Source of the DNA: Atriophallophorus winterbourni
Lineage: Eukaryota; Platyhelminthes; Trematoda; Plagiorchiida; Microphallidae
Assembly (NCBI GenBank): GCA_013407085.1
Contig: JACCGJ010019086.1
Span: 18,224-82,223, forward strand
Reading direction: 5' to 3'
DNA length: 64,000 nt
Shown here: piece by piece, positions 53,640-64,000 of the stretch
Numbering within the stretch: the stretch's first letter is position 1
How the letters are laid out: every line of letters begins with the position of its first letter
The notes under the pieces: generated by a model
Databases searched by the model: none
Told to the model about the DNA's origin: nothing
The model's input: the letters and a program-made list of their open reading frames with translations, nothing else
Made by a program: the position numbers and the translations under genes

Positions 53640-55567
53640 TTCCTCTACTCAACTAAAGCGCCTAAGAAGATTAAAAGAGAAAGCCTTTAAAATGCATTAT
53701 CGTAACACTGTTGCGCATCTTTCTCAGTCAACCAAGTTCGAAATTAGACGTCTTGAAAAGATGTACACGAAAACGCTTCTTGGAACGAAAGCTAGTCGTC
53801 ACCAATGGCGTGCGCTTGAACAAATTTGTGGAAAGAATTACAAGAAATCCACATCTATTTTGGATATTAATTCCTTGAACGAATCTTTTGTGCCCTGCAT
53901 AATGAATAATGTCTTTGCACAAAATTTAATTTTACCCCCATCCTTGTTTTCCACTTCAACCTTTACTAACGTATCTGAGGTCTTTTGCGCACTTCCAGGT
54001 GTCTCATGCTTTGAGGCTGTAGGACCAGACAAACTCTTGCCCATTGTACTAAATGAATGTGACAGAAGACTTTTATCCCCCATCACATCCTTTTTTAATC
54101 GTTGCATGGAAAGAGCAATTATGCCTGATTGCTGGAAATGTGTCTTTATAACCACGATCCCAAAAAAGATCCTGGTAAATACCGCCCGATCGCGTGCACC
54201 TCGCCGTTGCTTAAAGCATTTGAAAGCATTGTACTACGAAGAATGGCATCCAGCTTTCTGGTACAAGATGCTTCTCATTTTGCTTACCGTAAAAATCGTT
54301 CAACAGTTGATGCTGTCGCTTCGCTCACGGATTATATCACACGTTCTCTAGACAGTAAATCGAAAGCCGTATAAATTTGTTTTCTGGATAATACAAATGC
54401 TTTCAACAGTGTTCTGAGAAACTATTGCAAAAATTATTTGACCGTGGCGTTACAACAAATATCCTTCATTGGATTGCATCCTACTTTGATGGTCGTCTCC
54501 AATATACAGTTGTGAACGGAATAGTCTCCCGTGATATACCGATTTCGCGTGGTGTCCTTCAGGGTGCAATATTGTCCCCGTTTTCATTTTCCCTTTACAT
54601 TTCTGATCTTCCTTGTGACCCTTCGACAATTACTATTGAATACGCTGATTATGTTGCTGTTGCATTGAATCATATTCTTCGGATAAAGCAACATGTATCA
54701 AAATCAGTGGTTACGAACATTGGTCAATGGTAATCCGCGTTTGGTTTATCTTTGAATCCCTCAAAATGCAACGAGATGGTATTTTCAAACATGACTGGCC
54801 AGCGTTATTTAGCACTTCATGATAAAATTCCTCGCGTTTCGTTTAACAGGTCTGTGTTCGAAAGATGTTACAGCTTCAAGTATCTTGGCGTTACAATTTT
54901 AGCTGGACCAAACATGTAGCAAATCAATTCATAAAGGTGCGCCAAATGTCATTATATGCACTTCGCCTCCGTTCTTTCATCATTCCACACTTCCTTTACG
55001 CTTCCCCCGTAATTTTTCCTGGCCTTTTGGAAAATGATTTTATGATGATCAGAAGAAGTAATAAGCTCATCTCAAGATTGAGTTGTGTTCCCGCGGATGA
55101 CATTCAAGACACTATTGTTGATCGTCACGTTCGTGAATGCAGCAGGTTCATCGCAATTATTTTTTCTGATTAATCACATCCACTGAACAAAGGCCTTGCC
55201 TCTTGTGAATCTTTTACCTCCGCCCGAAGTTTCTATGTTATTCCCTATTCGAGAAGTAACAAATTTAGGAACTCTTTTGCTCCATACTTGGCTCGATACA
55301 TGGTTCATCAGGCGAAAGCTAATATGGAGTAAAAGAAACGCTTGACAATTTTTTAAATGACGCTGACATGTTCCACTTATTTTTCCAATTTTTATTTTTC
55401 TAATTCCCCTCACATTTTTCTAGCCTATAGTAACCTGACACTTTATTATCTGAAGTATTATTTCATTTTGCTGCACTTTATACATTTCATCATATTTGCA
55501 TTTTGTGAAGAAATTAATATATTGCTAAAATTCGTGTACACGAATAAAGTCATTTCCTTCTTCTAGT
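53640..55567 (+). pseudogene. Non-LTR retrotransposon 'L-E', RT region and 3' tail
   Basis: Starts in the linker (MHYRNTVAHLSQSTKFEIRR) and reaches the RT: FEAVGPDKLLPIVLNECDRR, then GKYRPIACTSPLLKAFESIV and FAYRKNRSTVDAVASLTDYI in another frame, LDNTNAFNSV (catalytic A decayed), SRGVLQGAILSPFSFSLYIS and TIEYADYVAVAL, where the expected Y-A-D-D reads Y-A-D-Y. The 3' end is attcgtgtacacgaataaag then tcatttccttcttct (to 55,567), the tail also found alone at 32,376 and 14,005. Frameshifts occur near 54,165 and 54,370-54,420. Confidence 0.82.
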
Positions 55568-55599
55568 TTCTCTTCTAGAAGTGTTTATCCTTTTGTGTA

Positions 55600-56080
55600 C
55601 GGTGATTGACAGCCCGCACCCGGAATACTTCTTGCAAGCCTGGAGCCAATTTCTTCCAGATAGACATATTAATAATGAAGGGGGTCCAAAGTCTGGCTAC
55701 CAAAATGGTTGAAGATATGTCAGGGAAATCCTACGAGTAACGTCTAATTTCGTTAATCCACTTCTCACTTCGGTGTCGGCGCCTACAAGGTTACAAAACA
55801 GAAACTTTTAAAATCCTGAAATGCTTAGGAGACGAGGATTGTCAAAACCTGTTCTCTGAATAGACCAACCCTTCAACTAGAGGACATAGATTGAAAATCG
55901 CAACAAATCAGAATCGTTTGAAACGTAGGCAACACTTCTTCGGTGAAAAGCGGTAAGCTTCTGGAACAAGTTGCCTGAGGATCTAGTCGCTTGCATATCA
56001 GTAGGTGCATTCAAAACGGTTTTGGATGCCTCGTGGCATGAGCTATTCCCTGACAACTGTCCATGAATATGCAAGTCACC
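55600..56080 (+). pseudogene. LINE C-terminal fragment
   Basis: The final part reads KAVSFWNKLPEDLVACISVG then AFKTVLDASWHELFPDNCP before a stop, the typical 'FWN.LP..(L/V)V.A.S...FK..LD' LINE ending. Upstream VQSLATKMVEDMSGKSYE is the ATK(M/L)V block. Related to L-D but a separate insertion. Confidence 0.75.
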
Positions 56081-56179
56081 TGCCGATAGAATAAGCATGC
56101 AAATGTTATTCATTTGAAATTTATACGGTTCTTACCACCGGCTCGGTGGAGAGATAAACGTTCCGTTTTTCTCCGTCGC

Positions 56180-56385
56180 AGCCACAAATACCTGGGACCG
56201 AATGACGGCCTGGAAAACAAATGGCGTATTATCGCGTCCGACGAGGATATCAACCAACTTTGGCAGTTGTGTGCGCTCTTTTGGAGATTTCCACCGCTCT
56301 ACATTCTGGACGCTCGATTGGCTCGTTAGCCACATTCTGGCCTGTGCAAACTGAACTGAACCGAACTGAACTATTCTTCAACCGC
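56180..56385 (+). repeat. Repeat 'R5' with TGAAC tail, copy 1
   Basis: Contains gctcgattggctcgttagcc then acattctggcctgtgcaaac and a (ctgaac)n-type tail. The same end occurs at 58,075-58,146. The 3' simple tail suggests a SINE. Confidence 0.65.
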
Positions 56386-56389
56386 TCGC

Positions 56390-57760
56390 GAATATAGTTA
56401 GCCTTGCAATCAGAAATCTTTTCGAAGCTACCTGACTCAAAGGTATACTACGGGATGATTGGAAACGAGCAAAAAAAAGGTCCAATTTCGGATGTACGCA
56501 ACTACAGGCAAGTAAGCCCCACAAACATTCTTTCTAAGTACTTGGAAAAAATCATTCGGCACCAGGTACGTAAACATTTGGTAGCCAATTCCTTACTATC
56601 CGATGCCCAGCACGGATTCTGGAAAGGAAGGTCCTGCCTAACCAATCTTCTAAGCTTTCATGACGAAGTGACATTACGCCTCGATGAAGGGAGAGTAGTC
56701 GAAGTCTGCTATCTTGATTTTCAAAAGGCATTTGACACAGTGAACCATAGGTACTTTCTGCACAAACTAAGTATGTGTGGCGTCACAGGTGACCTACATC
56801 GATGGTTAGACAGCTTCTTAACTAATCGCACTAACTATGTTAGAATTGCAGGGGTGTGCTCGGAGCAATCACTGATTATCAGTGGAGTGCCTCAACGCTC
56901 GGTGCTTGGTCCATTACTTTTCCTTATTTTCGTAAACGGTTTGGCAGCGTGCTTGAGTTCACGCTGCTTCCTGTTTGCTGATGATGTTAAGATCATAGGA
57001 ATCGACAGTAGAGATACGCTTATCTCTGATTAAGAAAAAGTAATCGAGTTGGCAAAGACCTGGGACTTGCCACCAAACCTGGGGAAGAGCTGTCTTCTGA
57101 CGACTGATTTAGCGGCAACCCAACTAGAAGTTGGTGAAGGATCTATCAGAATAGCGGCTGCTCAGAAAGTGAAGAATCTTGGCGATTTCAAATGGGCTAC
57201 TCAATGTGCTGAAGCTGCAAACAAAGATTGCAGAGAATTGTTCAGACTTCGCTCAGCGTTATCTTGCCGAAAACCTTCAATCTTCATTCGCTTATACAAA
57301 GTAGTCGTGCTGCCTCACTTGGAATACTGCTTTTAATCCTGGGCACCGTACTTGCAAAAAGATTTAGCATGTCTCGAAAGGATCCAGCGCCTTGTGACTA
57401 GGATGGTTGAGGTTCAAATGGGTAAAACCTATGAGGCTAGACTCAAGGACCTCGGTTTGTTCTCACTAAAGAGACGGCAGCTGCGAGGTTACCTTTATAG
57501 AAGCCTCCAAGATTCTAAAGGGTCTTACGGGTGATAATATTACTGAAATCCCTAAACTTGCCCCCAAAGCAGCTACAAGGTGTAATTTTATTAAACTTCT
57601 TAAGAGTATGCCCAGGTTGCTGGCAAGCGAGCACTTTTTCAGCAACCGTGTGGTCAACTTCTGGAACAAGCTCCCAGATTGTATAGTAAGCCTCCCAAAT
57701 GTGTTGAGCTTTGGAAGGGAATTGGACGTTAAATGGTCTATCATATTTCCGCACATTGTC
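56390..57760 (+). pseudogene. CR1-like LINE 'L-D', RT to C-terminus
   Basis: The best-preserved RT in the window: a 209-codon frame with DVRNYRQVSPTNILSKYLEK, AQHGFWKGRSCLTNLLSFHD, VCYLDFQKAFDTVNHRYFLH (catalytic A), GVPQRSVLGPLLFLIFVNGL and CFLFADDVKIIG (catalytic FADD box intact). The frame is closed by TAA at 57,031. The post-RT continues: RLYKVVVLPHLEYCF, a stop at 57,335, RIQRLVTRMVEVQM, KGLTGDN and NFWNKLPDCIVSLPNVLSFG, ending about 57,760. The element is 5'-truncated, starting right after R5. Confidence 0.85.
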
Positions 57761-57784
57761 TATTGAAAAAACTTTTAAAAAACG

Positions 57785-57905
57785 TATTTTTACATTTTTA
57801 TCATATCCGTCTAGGCTTGGACAACCTGACAGCAAATTAGCCCACATGCAGTCTATGACTGTGTTTCACTTTACCTCGACTAGGCTAGTGATTTCATACA
57901 CCACA
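57785..57905 (+). repeat. R1 repeat, isolated distal copy
   Basis: Diverged R1 3' half (tctaggcttggacaacctga, gcccacatgcagtctatgac) with a CACA-type tail. The only R1 copy outside 1-19,020. Confidence 0.7.
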
Positions 57906-58074
57906 CATTGTTCACGCATATTATTGCATTGTTTCCTGAATGGCTGACCTCTCACCGTGCTGGTGAAGAGAAACCCTACCTTACATTCCAGATATTCGGA
58001 AACAAAAACGTGTGAAAAGTACGAACTGTATACTCGATATCGAAGTGCTGGGTGCTCAACTGCATACAGTGGAA

Positions 58075-58146
58075 GGAAATCTGGGCGCGTGATTGGCTTT
58101 TAGCCACCTTCAGACCTGTGCAAATTGAACTTGAACTTGAACTAAT
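58075..58146 (+). repeat. Repeat R5, copy 2
   Basis: gattggcttttagccacctt then cagacctgtgcaaattgaac and a TTGAAC repeat tail, matching 56,310-56,385. Confidence 0.65.
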
Positions 58147-58376
58147 GTTTGATGGCGGTGCATTCAAATTTTCCGTCTTGCCCCGCTGTTCAACTTGTTT
58201 GTATTTCCCACGCTCCGATAAATATCATTACGAATTTTTGCTATTCCTTGAATTTGCAGTAAAATAGAATAACTATTTTACTATATTATTGATATTTCTC
58301 TGTTTAATTACACCAGTAATAAAATCAGCTTGTATTTTTCTACTGAACTATCATTACTCACCTTTTACCGAAAGAT

Positions 58377-59708
58377 ATGAGTTCAAAAAATACCTGCCTC
58401 AACGAAAAATGTGGCAAAATGGTGGCTAAAGGCATCGAGTGCACAGCTTGCAAGCGTTGGTCTCACCCTAGCTGCTCAGGCATACATAAATCTCACTACG
58501 GGATTTATGCAAAATACCGCTGGTTGCAGTGGTATTGTACCGGCTGTCATGAGGCTGCCACTGACGCCGCTTGCCAAAACCAAAGGAATAGCGTGACGTC
58601 GCGAAGCTCGTCAGATTTTGCAGCCGCCCAAACGTATGCATCTGTGGTGAGAGCAAATATAAGTTCTGAGACTACAGCAGGCAACGCTATAGCGCACAAA
58701 TCTAGCCGGCTGCAATGTTCTTCCAAGCAAGCTACCTCGCCTAAGGTGGTAAATAGAGCCAGGACTTCAAGAAAGCGTGCTATCAAAAAGGCGGAAAAAA
58801 GGGCATCCCCTGATAATGTAGACGTAGCTATCCAGTTACCTAGTCCTTCAAAGCAAGCTCCCTCTCCGAAGGTCGTAAACGTAGCCCAAACTCCGAAAAA
58901 ACGTACCAAGCAAGGTAAAGCCCATACTCAACGGAAAAAACATGGAAATGTTGCTGGCTCACCCGACCTGGATAAAATTATCCAGGAATTAAACGGTTTG
59001 CGTAAGCAAGTTGAGTCACTTAACGGCACTTCTTATTATTCTTCAAATACTAGAACCCGAAATGTTCTAGTTTTTAATCGAGCGGAGCCTTTTATTAGGG
59101 AATCAAAAAGTCGAAGAGATTTTGATCGCAGATGTATTAGCGATCTCATCCGGATGGTAGGTCTAAAGCCTTCTACTCCCACGGTGCGAGTTCACCGTGT
59201 AGGGAGATGGAAGATGGATAACCGCCCTAGGCCAATAATGGTAGAATTCAAATACCAGGCGGATCGGGATGCGTTATTGTCTAGGGCTGAATACATCGCC
59301 ACAACAACTCTAGACAAGCTTCAGGTTAAGCCAGACAACCCTCCATCTCATATTAGACAAAACCCTTCCGCTCCACATAGGAGAAACTTCGCTTCAAGGA
59401 CATCTGCTATCCGTAAGACTGATGCAAACCGTAGCGCTAGTGAATCCGTTAGGATCTTACCTAAAAGCTTATCGCTACGAGTCTGGCTGTCCGGATTAGA
59501 CGACGTTGACGCGCTTATCGAAAATGAAGATGGGAGCCAAGCAAATTTCTCTAGTTGTTGCTCTCCGATAGAGGCGGCCTCAATCTTCAGTCAACGGTCC
59601 GTAACATCCATGCAAGAGGTTGGTGAACCAAATACTCCTGCTTTAAGTAGCACGCCAAAAAACGTGCACCTCCCTCGGGTGCTTCGACCGAGGGCCAATC
59701 AGGGTTAG
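58377..59708 (+). CDS. LINE ORF1: PHD finger plus nucleic-acid-binding domain
   Basis: An intact 443-codon frame. Residues 7-60 form a PHD-like zinc finger (CLNEKCGKMV, CTACKRWSHPSC, WYCTGC: Cys4-His-Cys3). Residues about 115-185 contain two copies of a basic repeat, SKQATSPKVVNRARTSRKRA and SKQAPSPKVVNVAQTPKKRT. A short helical segment (DLDKIIQELNGLRKQVESLN) may be a coiled coil. Residues about 225-325 look RRM-like (RNVLVFNRAEP, VRVHRVGRWKMDNRPRPIMV). ORF1 proteins of this sort bind the element's RNA in the RNP; PHD/ZnF-type ORF1s are known in CR1-like LINEs. It is followed by the ORF2 frame with almost no spacing. Confidence 0.85.
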   Translation: MSSKNTCLNEKCGKMVAKGIECTACKRWSHPSCSGIHKSHYGIYAKYRWLQWYCTGCHEAATDAACQNQRNSVTSRSSSDFAAAQTYASVVRANISSETTAGNAIAHKSSRLQCSSKQATSPKVVNRARTSRKRAIKKAEKRASPDNVDVAIQLPSPSKQAPSPKVVNVAQTPKKRTKQGKAHTQRKKHGNVAGSPDLDKIIQELNGLRKQVESLNGTSYYSSNTRTRNVLVFNRAEPFIRESKSRRDFDRRCISDLIRMVGLKPSTPTVRVHRVGRWKMDNRPRPIMVEFKYQADRDALLSRAEYIATTTLDKLQVKPDNPPSHIRQNPSAPHRRNFASRTSAIRKTDANRSASESVRILPKSLSLRVWLSGLDDVDALIENEDGSQANFSSCCSPIEAASIFSQRSVTSMQEVGEPNTPALSSTPKNVHLPRVLRPRANQG

Positions 59709-60912
59709 TTTCAGAAGCACGCAAAACCAGCGCCCCAGTGCTGTACGCCAATGTGTGCAGCATAAGGAATAAGTGGGCTGACCTCTCTCTTCGTGTGGCT
59801 GAGTTGCACCCCCGGGTTATAGCGCTTTCTGAGACATGGCTGTCCGCGCTTGACGATGTGCCTACAAACATCAGCGAGCAGTATCTCGTCATTAGATGCG
59901 ATAGACTTGGCGACAGGAGAGGCGGTGGCGTTGCACTCCTCCTAGAGTATGGCTTGCACAATACAGGAACGGGTATATCCCTAACCAGTGAAAACGTCCA
60001 AGTTGTTACGAGTATCCTGACTTGCTACAAGTCAGCCCTCGCAATTGCTTGTGTCTACGTCACACCCAGTGCATTCCAGCAGGAGATTACACAGCTGATT
60101 GAGACGCTCGACAAGTTGTTTCAATCAGCTCCCAGCGTACTCATCTTAGGTGATTTCAACCTCCCGGACATAAATTGGGCCGTCTCTGTAGGTTTAGTCA
60201 CCAAGCAATCCGAAATGTTTCTCGAATGGCTCCATGATCATGCGCTGCATCAGCATGTGAGTGATCCTACGAGGTTTCGTAATGGGTGTACTCCATCCAC
60301 TCTCGACCTGGTATTGTCGTCCCAGCCCGAAGCCGTTAGATTCTTAAAATACCTACCACCGCTCGGCAAAAGCGATCACGTAATGATAAGCTTCGAAGCG
60401 GTACTGCGGTTTCACAAACCTACTGCTCGCCCTAGACGAAATTTTAGGCTTGTAGACTGGGATTTTCTTCTACAGACTTCAAAATCTTTCTTTCAGTTCT
60501 CTAACGATTTTAATGTAAGTAAAAACTGGGATAGAATTTGTAAGTATCTTGAGGAGTTACAAGACAAGCACGCTCCGCTGCAAGTAGTGAAAAAGCATCA
60601 TAGGCCGCCCTGGTGGACTCCTCGAGTTCGTCGGTCTACCCGTAAACGAGATCGTTTATGGCGGCAATATAAGCTATCTCTTACTTCTGGTTCTTGGGTC
60701 CGATACAAAACCGCTCGGAACTCTTGTGTTAAAATACAGCGTTTGCTCAAACAGGAGTTTGAGTTATCCTTAGCTAGGGATGCTAAATTCAATCCCAAAA
60801 GATTTTATAGCTACGCTCAATCGAAAGGAAAAACCAGGGAAAACATTGGAGATTTAAATCTGGAGGACGAAAAATTAGCCGATACCGACCTGTCTAAGGC
60901 GAGTGCCTGTAA
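59690..60912 (+). CDS. LINE ORF2, endonuclease domain intact, cut by Gypsy insertion
   Basis: The frame is open from before ORF1's stop, with first internal ATG at 59,738. It begins APVLYANVCSIRNKWADLSL and carries all apurinic-like endonuclease motifs: ALSETWL, DRRGGGVALLLEYG, CVYVTP, VLILGDFNLPDINW, TPSTLDLVL and LGKSDHVMISF. A basic linker before the RT follows (WWTPRVRRSTRKRDRLWRQY). At 60,913, after ...SKASACN, host sequence ends and the Gypsy LTR begins; the remaining codons to the stop at 60,971 are LTR-derived. The RT should resume beyond the window if the insertion was simple. Confidence 0.87.
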
Positions 60913-61080
60913 TGTTCCAAACAAACGTGTGAGTTTCAGAATGATTGAGAAGAGGAGAGTTGCCTTGATTTAGGCTTTATTCATCAGAAGAGCTAAAACA
61001 ACGAACAATATGATAGTTAGTATAGATAGATAGAATAGAATGCGAATTACAATAATGCAAGCATATAAGAATACACAACA
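60913..61080 (-). repeat. Gypsy 3' LTR (168 bp)
   Basis: Minus strand begins TGTTGTGTATTCTTATATGC and ends GTTTGTTTGGAACA, with canonical TG...CA ends and an AATAAA inside (minus strand gatgaataaagcc). It is followed internally by a purine tract (minus strand ccgaggagaa, 61,081-61,090) next to the pol stop region. At 168 bp it is short for a Gypsy LTR. Confidence 0.82.
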
Positions 61081-64000
61081 TTCTCCTCGGCTGTTTTGAT
61101 TTGGTTATACATGTGACGAATTCATGCGTCTCGATTTCGAAGTTCGTACGGACGAGTTCTTTGCTGTTTTGTATATAGTTCCGAGGAATTTGGATTGTTT
61201 ACATTTGATGAATCTGTTGTATCACTGATAGGTTGGCAGTTAATGAGAACTGGCTCAGGAACGTCAATGGTTAATGGTGGTTCGGATGCTAGGGGTGTAG
61301 GAGGGGGATTCGACAGGATTTCCGTATCTGATCGACGGCCTACTGGGGCAAGAGCACGAAGTGAAACGGTGTCTTCTCTTCCATCAGAAAATCGCACGCG
61401 AGCATACTGGGGGTTACATTCAAGCAGCTCAACTTCGTCGACTAATGGCTCATACTTTGAGTTTCTAACATTTCTTCGCATCAGAACTGGACCGGGTGTA
61501 GTCAACCATGATGGAAGTGAGAAACCATTGCTTGATTTTCTAATATGGAAAAACATTCGTTCGTGTGGAGTCGCGTTAGTGGCCGTACACAACAGTGATC
61601 TAATGGAATGTAATGCGTCTAGTAGAACAGATTCCCAGTGTGTAACATCCAGATTCCTGGAGCGCAATGCTAACATAATAGACTTCCAGAGAGTGCCATT
61701 AAGTCGTTCTACTTGGCCGTTGCCTTGGGGATTATATGGTGTGGTCCTGCTTGTAGCTACATTGTTTGCACAGAGGAACTCTCGAACAGCTTGTGACATA
61801 AATGAGGAACCACGGTCAGTATGAACGTATAGAGGCATACCAAAAACATGAATAATTCACGAAGACATTTGATAACAGTGGAAGAAGACATATCAGGATA
61901 CGGAAAAGCGAAGGGAAATCTAGAATACTCATCAATAATAGTCAAAAGGTATTTGTTCTTAGAGATAGAAGGAAGTGGACCCTTGAAATCAAGACTGAGT
62001 CGCTCGAATGAATGAGTAGCTTTAATCAGAGTACCATGAGATTTGTGAAAACGAGGTTTTAACTCAGCACAGATTGTACAATGGGACGTCATTGATTTGA
62101 TTTCTTCCATCGAAAAGGGTAGATTTTTTATGCGCACAAAATGTGCCATTCTGACAACGCCTGGATGACAAAGTGAGTCGTGTAGATCATTGAGTTTCAC
62201 ATTGGTTGTAAATGCTGCGCAGCTAACACGTGACAGGGCATCTGCGGCTACATTCTCGCTACCCTGCCTGTAGATTACGTCAAAAGAGAAAGGTGATAAT
62301 TCTAAACGCCATCTTTGGATCTTGTCATTTTTTATCTTTTTAGAATGATTTATATCATACATAAAGGATACTGATCGTTGATCCGTTAAAAGCGTAAAGC
62401 GATGACCTAATAAAAAATGTTTCCACTTTCTAAGGGCTTCAACAATTGCGTAAGCTTCTTTCTCGATCGCTGAATGGTGTTTCTCACTGTGAGAGAGCGT
62501 TCGTGAAAAAAACGCTACAGGTCGGTTGTTTTGTGTGAGTGTTGCTGCAATAGCGATATCCGAAGCATCTGTTTCAACCAGCAATGGAAGCTTATCATCA
62601 ACAGACACGATTACGGCAGATTCGATATCTTTTTTTATTGTTTCGAAAACTGTTTGAACTGCCAAGGGAGGGGGGAAACAGCGATTATGAACAAGAGGAT
62701 GGATTTTGTCAGAAAAATGAGAGATCCATTGAGAATAGTAGGAGAAAAGACCAATTATCCGCTGTTGGGATTTTAAGTCGTGAGGATAGGGTAGACATCT
62801 CAATGCACGTAAACGATCTGGATCTGGTTTGATTGTCCTGTTGGAGATCTCATATCCTAACAAGCGTATGGTTTGAACACCAATTATACTTTTATCGTCA
62901 TTAAAAGTAAGATTGTATTTCTTTGCTACTTCCATGAATTTTTTCAAATTCGAATTATGTTCATCAAGAGTTTGACCACAAATTGTAATGTTGTCGATGT
63001 ACGCATAAGTACCTTCAAGCTTCTCGTTTCGAATGATTTCATCGATTACGCGCTGAAAGCATGCTACACCATTAGTGACTCAGAAAGGAATCCGACGAAA
63101 TTGGTACAAACCGCCGCAAGCTTCAAAAGCAGTGTACGGTTTCTCACAATCAGTGATGGGAACCTGATGATAGGCACTTTTGAGGTCTAACGTACTGAAC
63201 ATGTTGAATTGGGCGATTTTGTCAATTAATGCATCCAATTTAGGTAATGGATAGGCATCCAACCGAGTATAACGAATAATGGTCTGACTATAATCAACGA
63301 CCATGCGTCTCTTGTGATTTTCGTTGGTGGTAACCAGAACCTGGGCCCTCCATGGAGATTTGGAGGTTTCGATGATTTCTTCATCCAAAAGTCGCTGCAC
63401 TTCAGATTCGATGAACTTTTCGTCGTTATAAGAGTGACGACGGGATTTCGTAGCAATTGGTTTGAACTGTGACGGATCATCGCCAAAAATAGATGGTGAT
63501 TTAATATGAGCAGCAAGAAGGCCACATACAGTAAATGATGGTTTCGAACCGTTAAAGGGGATTTCAACTGAATGATGCAGTCGTAAGAAGTCATGACCGA
63601 GTAATATATCGGAACAAAGATTTCGTAACACGGATAGTTTGATATGCGAATAAGAAAAACCATTATAATTGATCGTGACAAAACAATGACCTTCTGTGAA
63701 TGCAGTCAAATGTGTATTGGCCATTGAAATCTGATTGTGTGACTCAAATACTTTCCAGTTAAACTTGCAAACGATTGATGAAGCAACGTAGCTCTCAGAA
63801 CTTCCAGTATCAATTAGTGCTTTCAGACGACGGCCATTCACAGTAATATGTGCAATAGCGCTTGATAAGCTACTTGGAATTGAAGCAATCGTGATGGATG
63901 AAGTAAGCTGAGGAATACATGCGGTAGCTGATTTACCAGAACGACAAACTTTATGATAATGCCCTTTCTTACCACAGCCTTTACAGAGAGCATCCCGTGC
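61081..64000 (-). mobile_element. Ty3/Gypsy retrotransposon, gag end to 3' LTR, runs off window
   Basis: Minus strand order: gag zinc knuckle at the right edge (CKGCGKKGHYHKVC, CX2CX4HX4C), protease (ALIDTGSSESYVASS, 63,810), RT, RNase H, integrase, then 3' LTR. The order PR-RT-RH-INT is that of Ty3/Gypsy. The element is inserted into the LINE ORF2 at 60,912/60,913. Coding lesions are one nonsense codon in RT and one frameshift in integrase. The 5' LTR and most of gag lie beyond 64,000. Confidence 0.88.
61122..63990 (-). pseudogene. Gypsy pol: protease, RT, RNase H, integrase (two lesions)
   Basis: Protease has LIDTGSS. RT has RRMVVDYSQTIIRYTRLDAY, FSTLDLKSAYHQV (catalytic Asp present) and a second catalytic box that reads Y-I-D-N rather than Y-x-D-D (about 63,000-63,011). 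An in-frame TGA lies at 63,080-63,082, where relatives have Gly in a PFG(V/L)(T/K)N motif. RNase H has VETDASDIAIAATL, FSRTLSHSEKHHSAIEKEAY, LTDQRSV and ADALSR. Integrase has the HHCC finger (DSLCHPGVVRMAHFVRI, CTICAELKPR), SLDFKGPLP and, after a frameshift near 61,840-61,850, VHTDRGSSFMS and NPQGNGQVERLNGT. The D-D-E triad is complete across the frameshift. The C-terminus ends RPYELRNRDA at 61,122. Confidence 0.85.

Noticed and set aside
60913..60973. Apparent C-terminal end of the LINE ORF2 (…VPNKRVSFRM…)
   Set aside because: These codons are inside the Gypsy LTR and are read-through, not LINE protein.
1..64000. CRISPR array, bacterial operon or prophage
   Set aside because: No short spaced direct repeats, no Shine-Dalgarno-led gene strings; spliced genes and retroelements show nuclear eukaryotic DNA.

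Overview
This is eukaryotic nuclear DNA: spliced genes with GT-AG introns, dense nested retroelements, no bacterial gene layout. The repeat set (hammerhead-ribozyme retroelements, Penelope-like remnants, CR1-like LINEs, short-LTR Ty3/Gypsy elements) together with intron style suggests a flatworm, most likely a parasitic trematode. The species is an inference and I could not fix it from sequence alone.

Positions 1-19,000 hold the 3' half of a TIMELESS (TIM/Tof1 replication-fork protein) gene on the + strand. Ten exons can be joined with matching splice phases from 1503 to the stop codon at 18622-18624, encoding about 490 C-terminal residues. Two introns are tiny (76 and 74 bp); the other seven are 1.3-3.1 kb and filled with mobile elements: many copies of one ~250-bp short repeat, a 1.1-kb pogo/Tigger deletion derivative with TA duplications, a 220-bp TTAA-flanked piggyBac-like MITE, the 3' end of a Gypsy pol, and a tRNA-derived retroelement carrying a near-perfect type I hammerhead ribozyme, itself inserted inside another repeat.

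Positions 19,000-48,000 are mostly decayed repeats: a Penelope-like GIY-YIG remnant (20 kb), CR1-like LINE copies in both orientations, a tandem array of ~232-bp hammerhead-bearing units (24.4-25.0 kb), an inverted hammerhead pair (39.4-39.5 kb), and a Gypsy gag remnant (43 kb). Between them lie exons of a second gene on the + strand (33.8, 37.3 and 41.3 kb), predicted to encode a Ser/Thr-rich ectodomain, one transmembrane helix and a cytoplasmic tail.

Positions 48,000-64,000 are LINE and LTR-element territory: LINE fragments, a 5'-truncated Gypsy pol (50-51.7 kb), an inverted pair of tRNA-derived SINEs (52.9-53.6 kb), two RT-bearing LINEs (53.7-55.6 and 56.4-57.8 kb), and a well-preserved LINE with a PHD-finger ORF1 and an intact endonuclease (58.2-60.9 kb). 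That LINE is cut by a Gypsy element whose 168-bp 3' LTR starts at 60,913 and whose pol runs off the right end of the window on the - strand.

The most interesting signal is the recurrence of hammerhead self-cleaving ribozymes at three independent loci in two structural contexts: one fused to a pol III tRNA-like promoter, and one in tandem/inverted retrozyme-like units.
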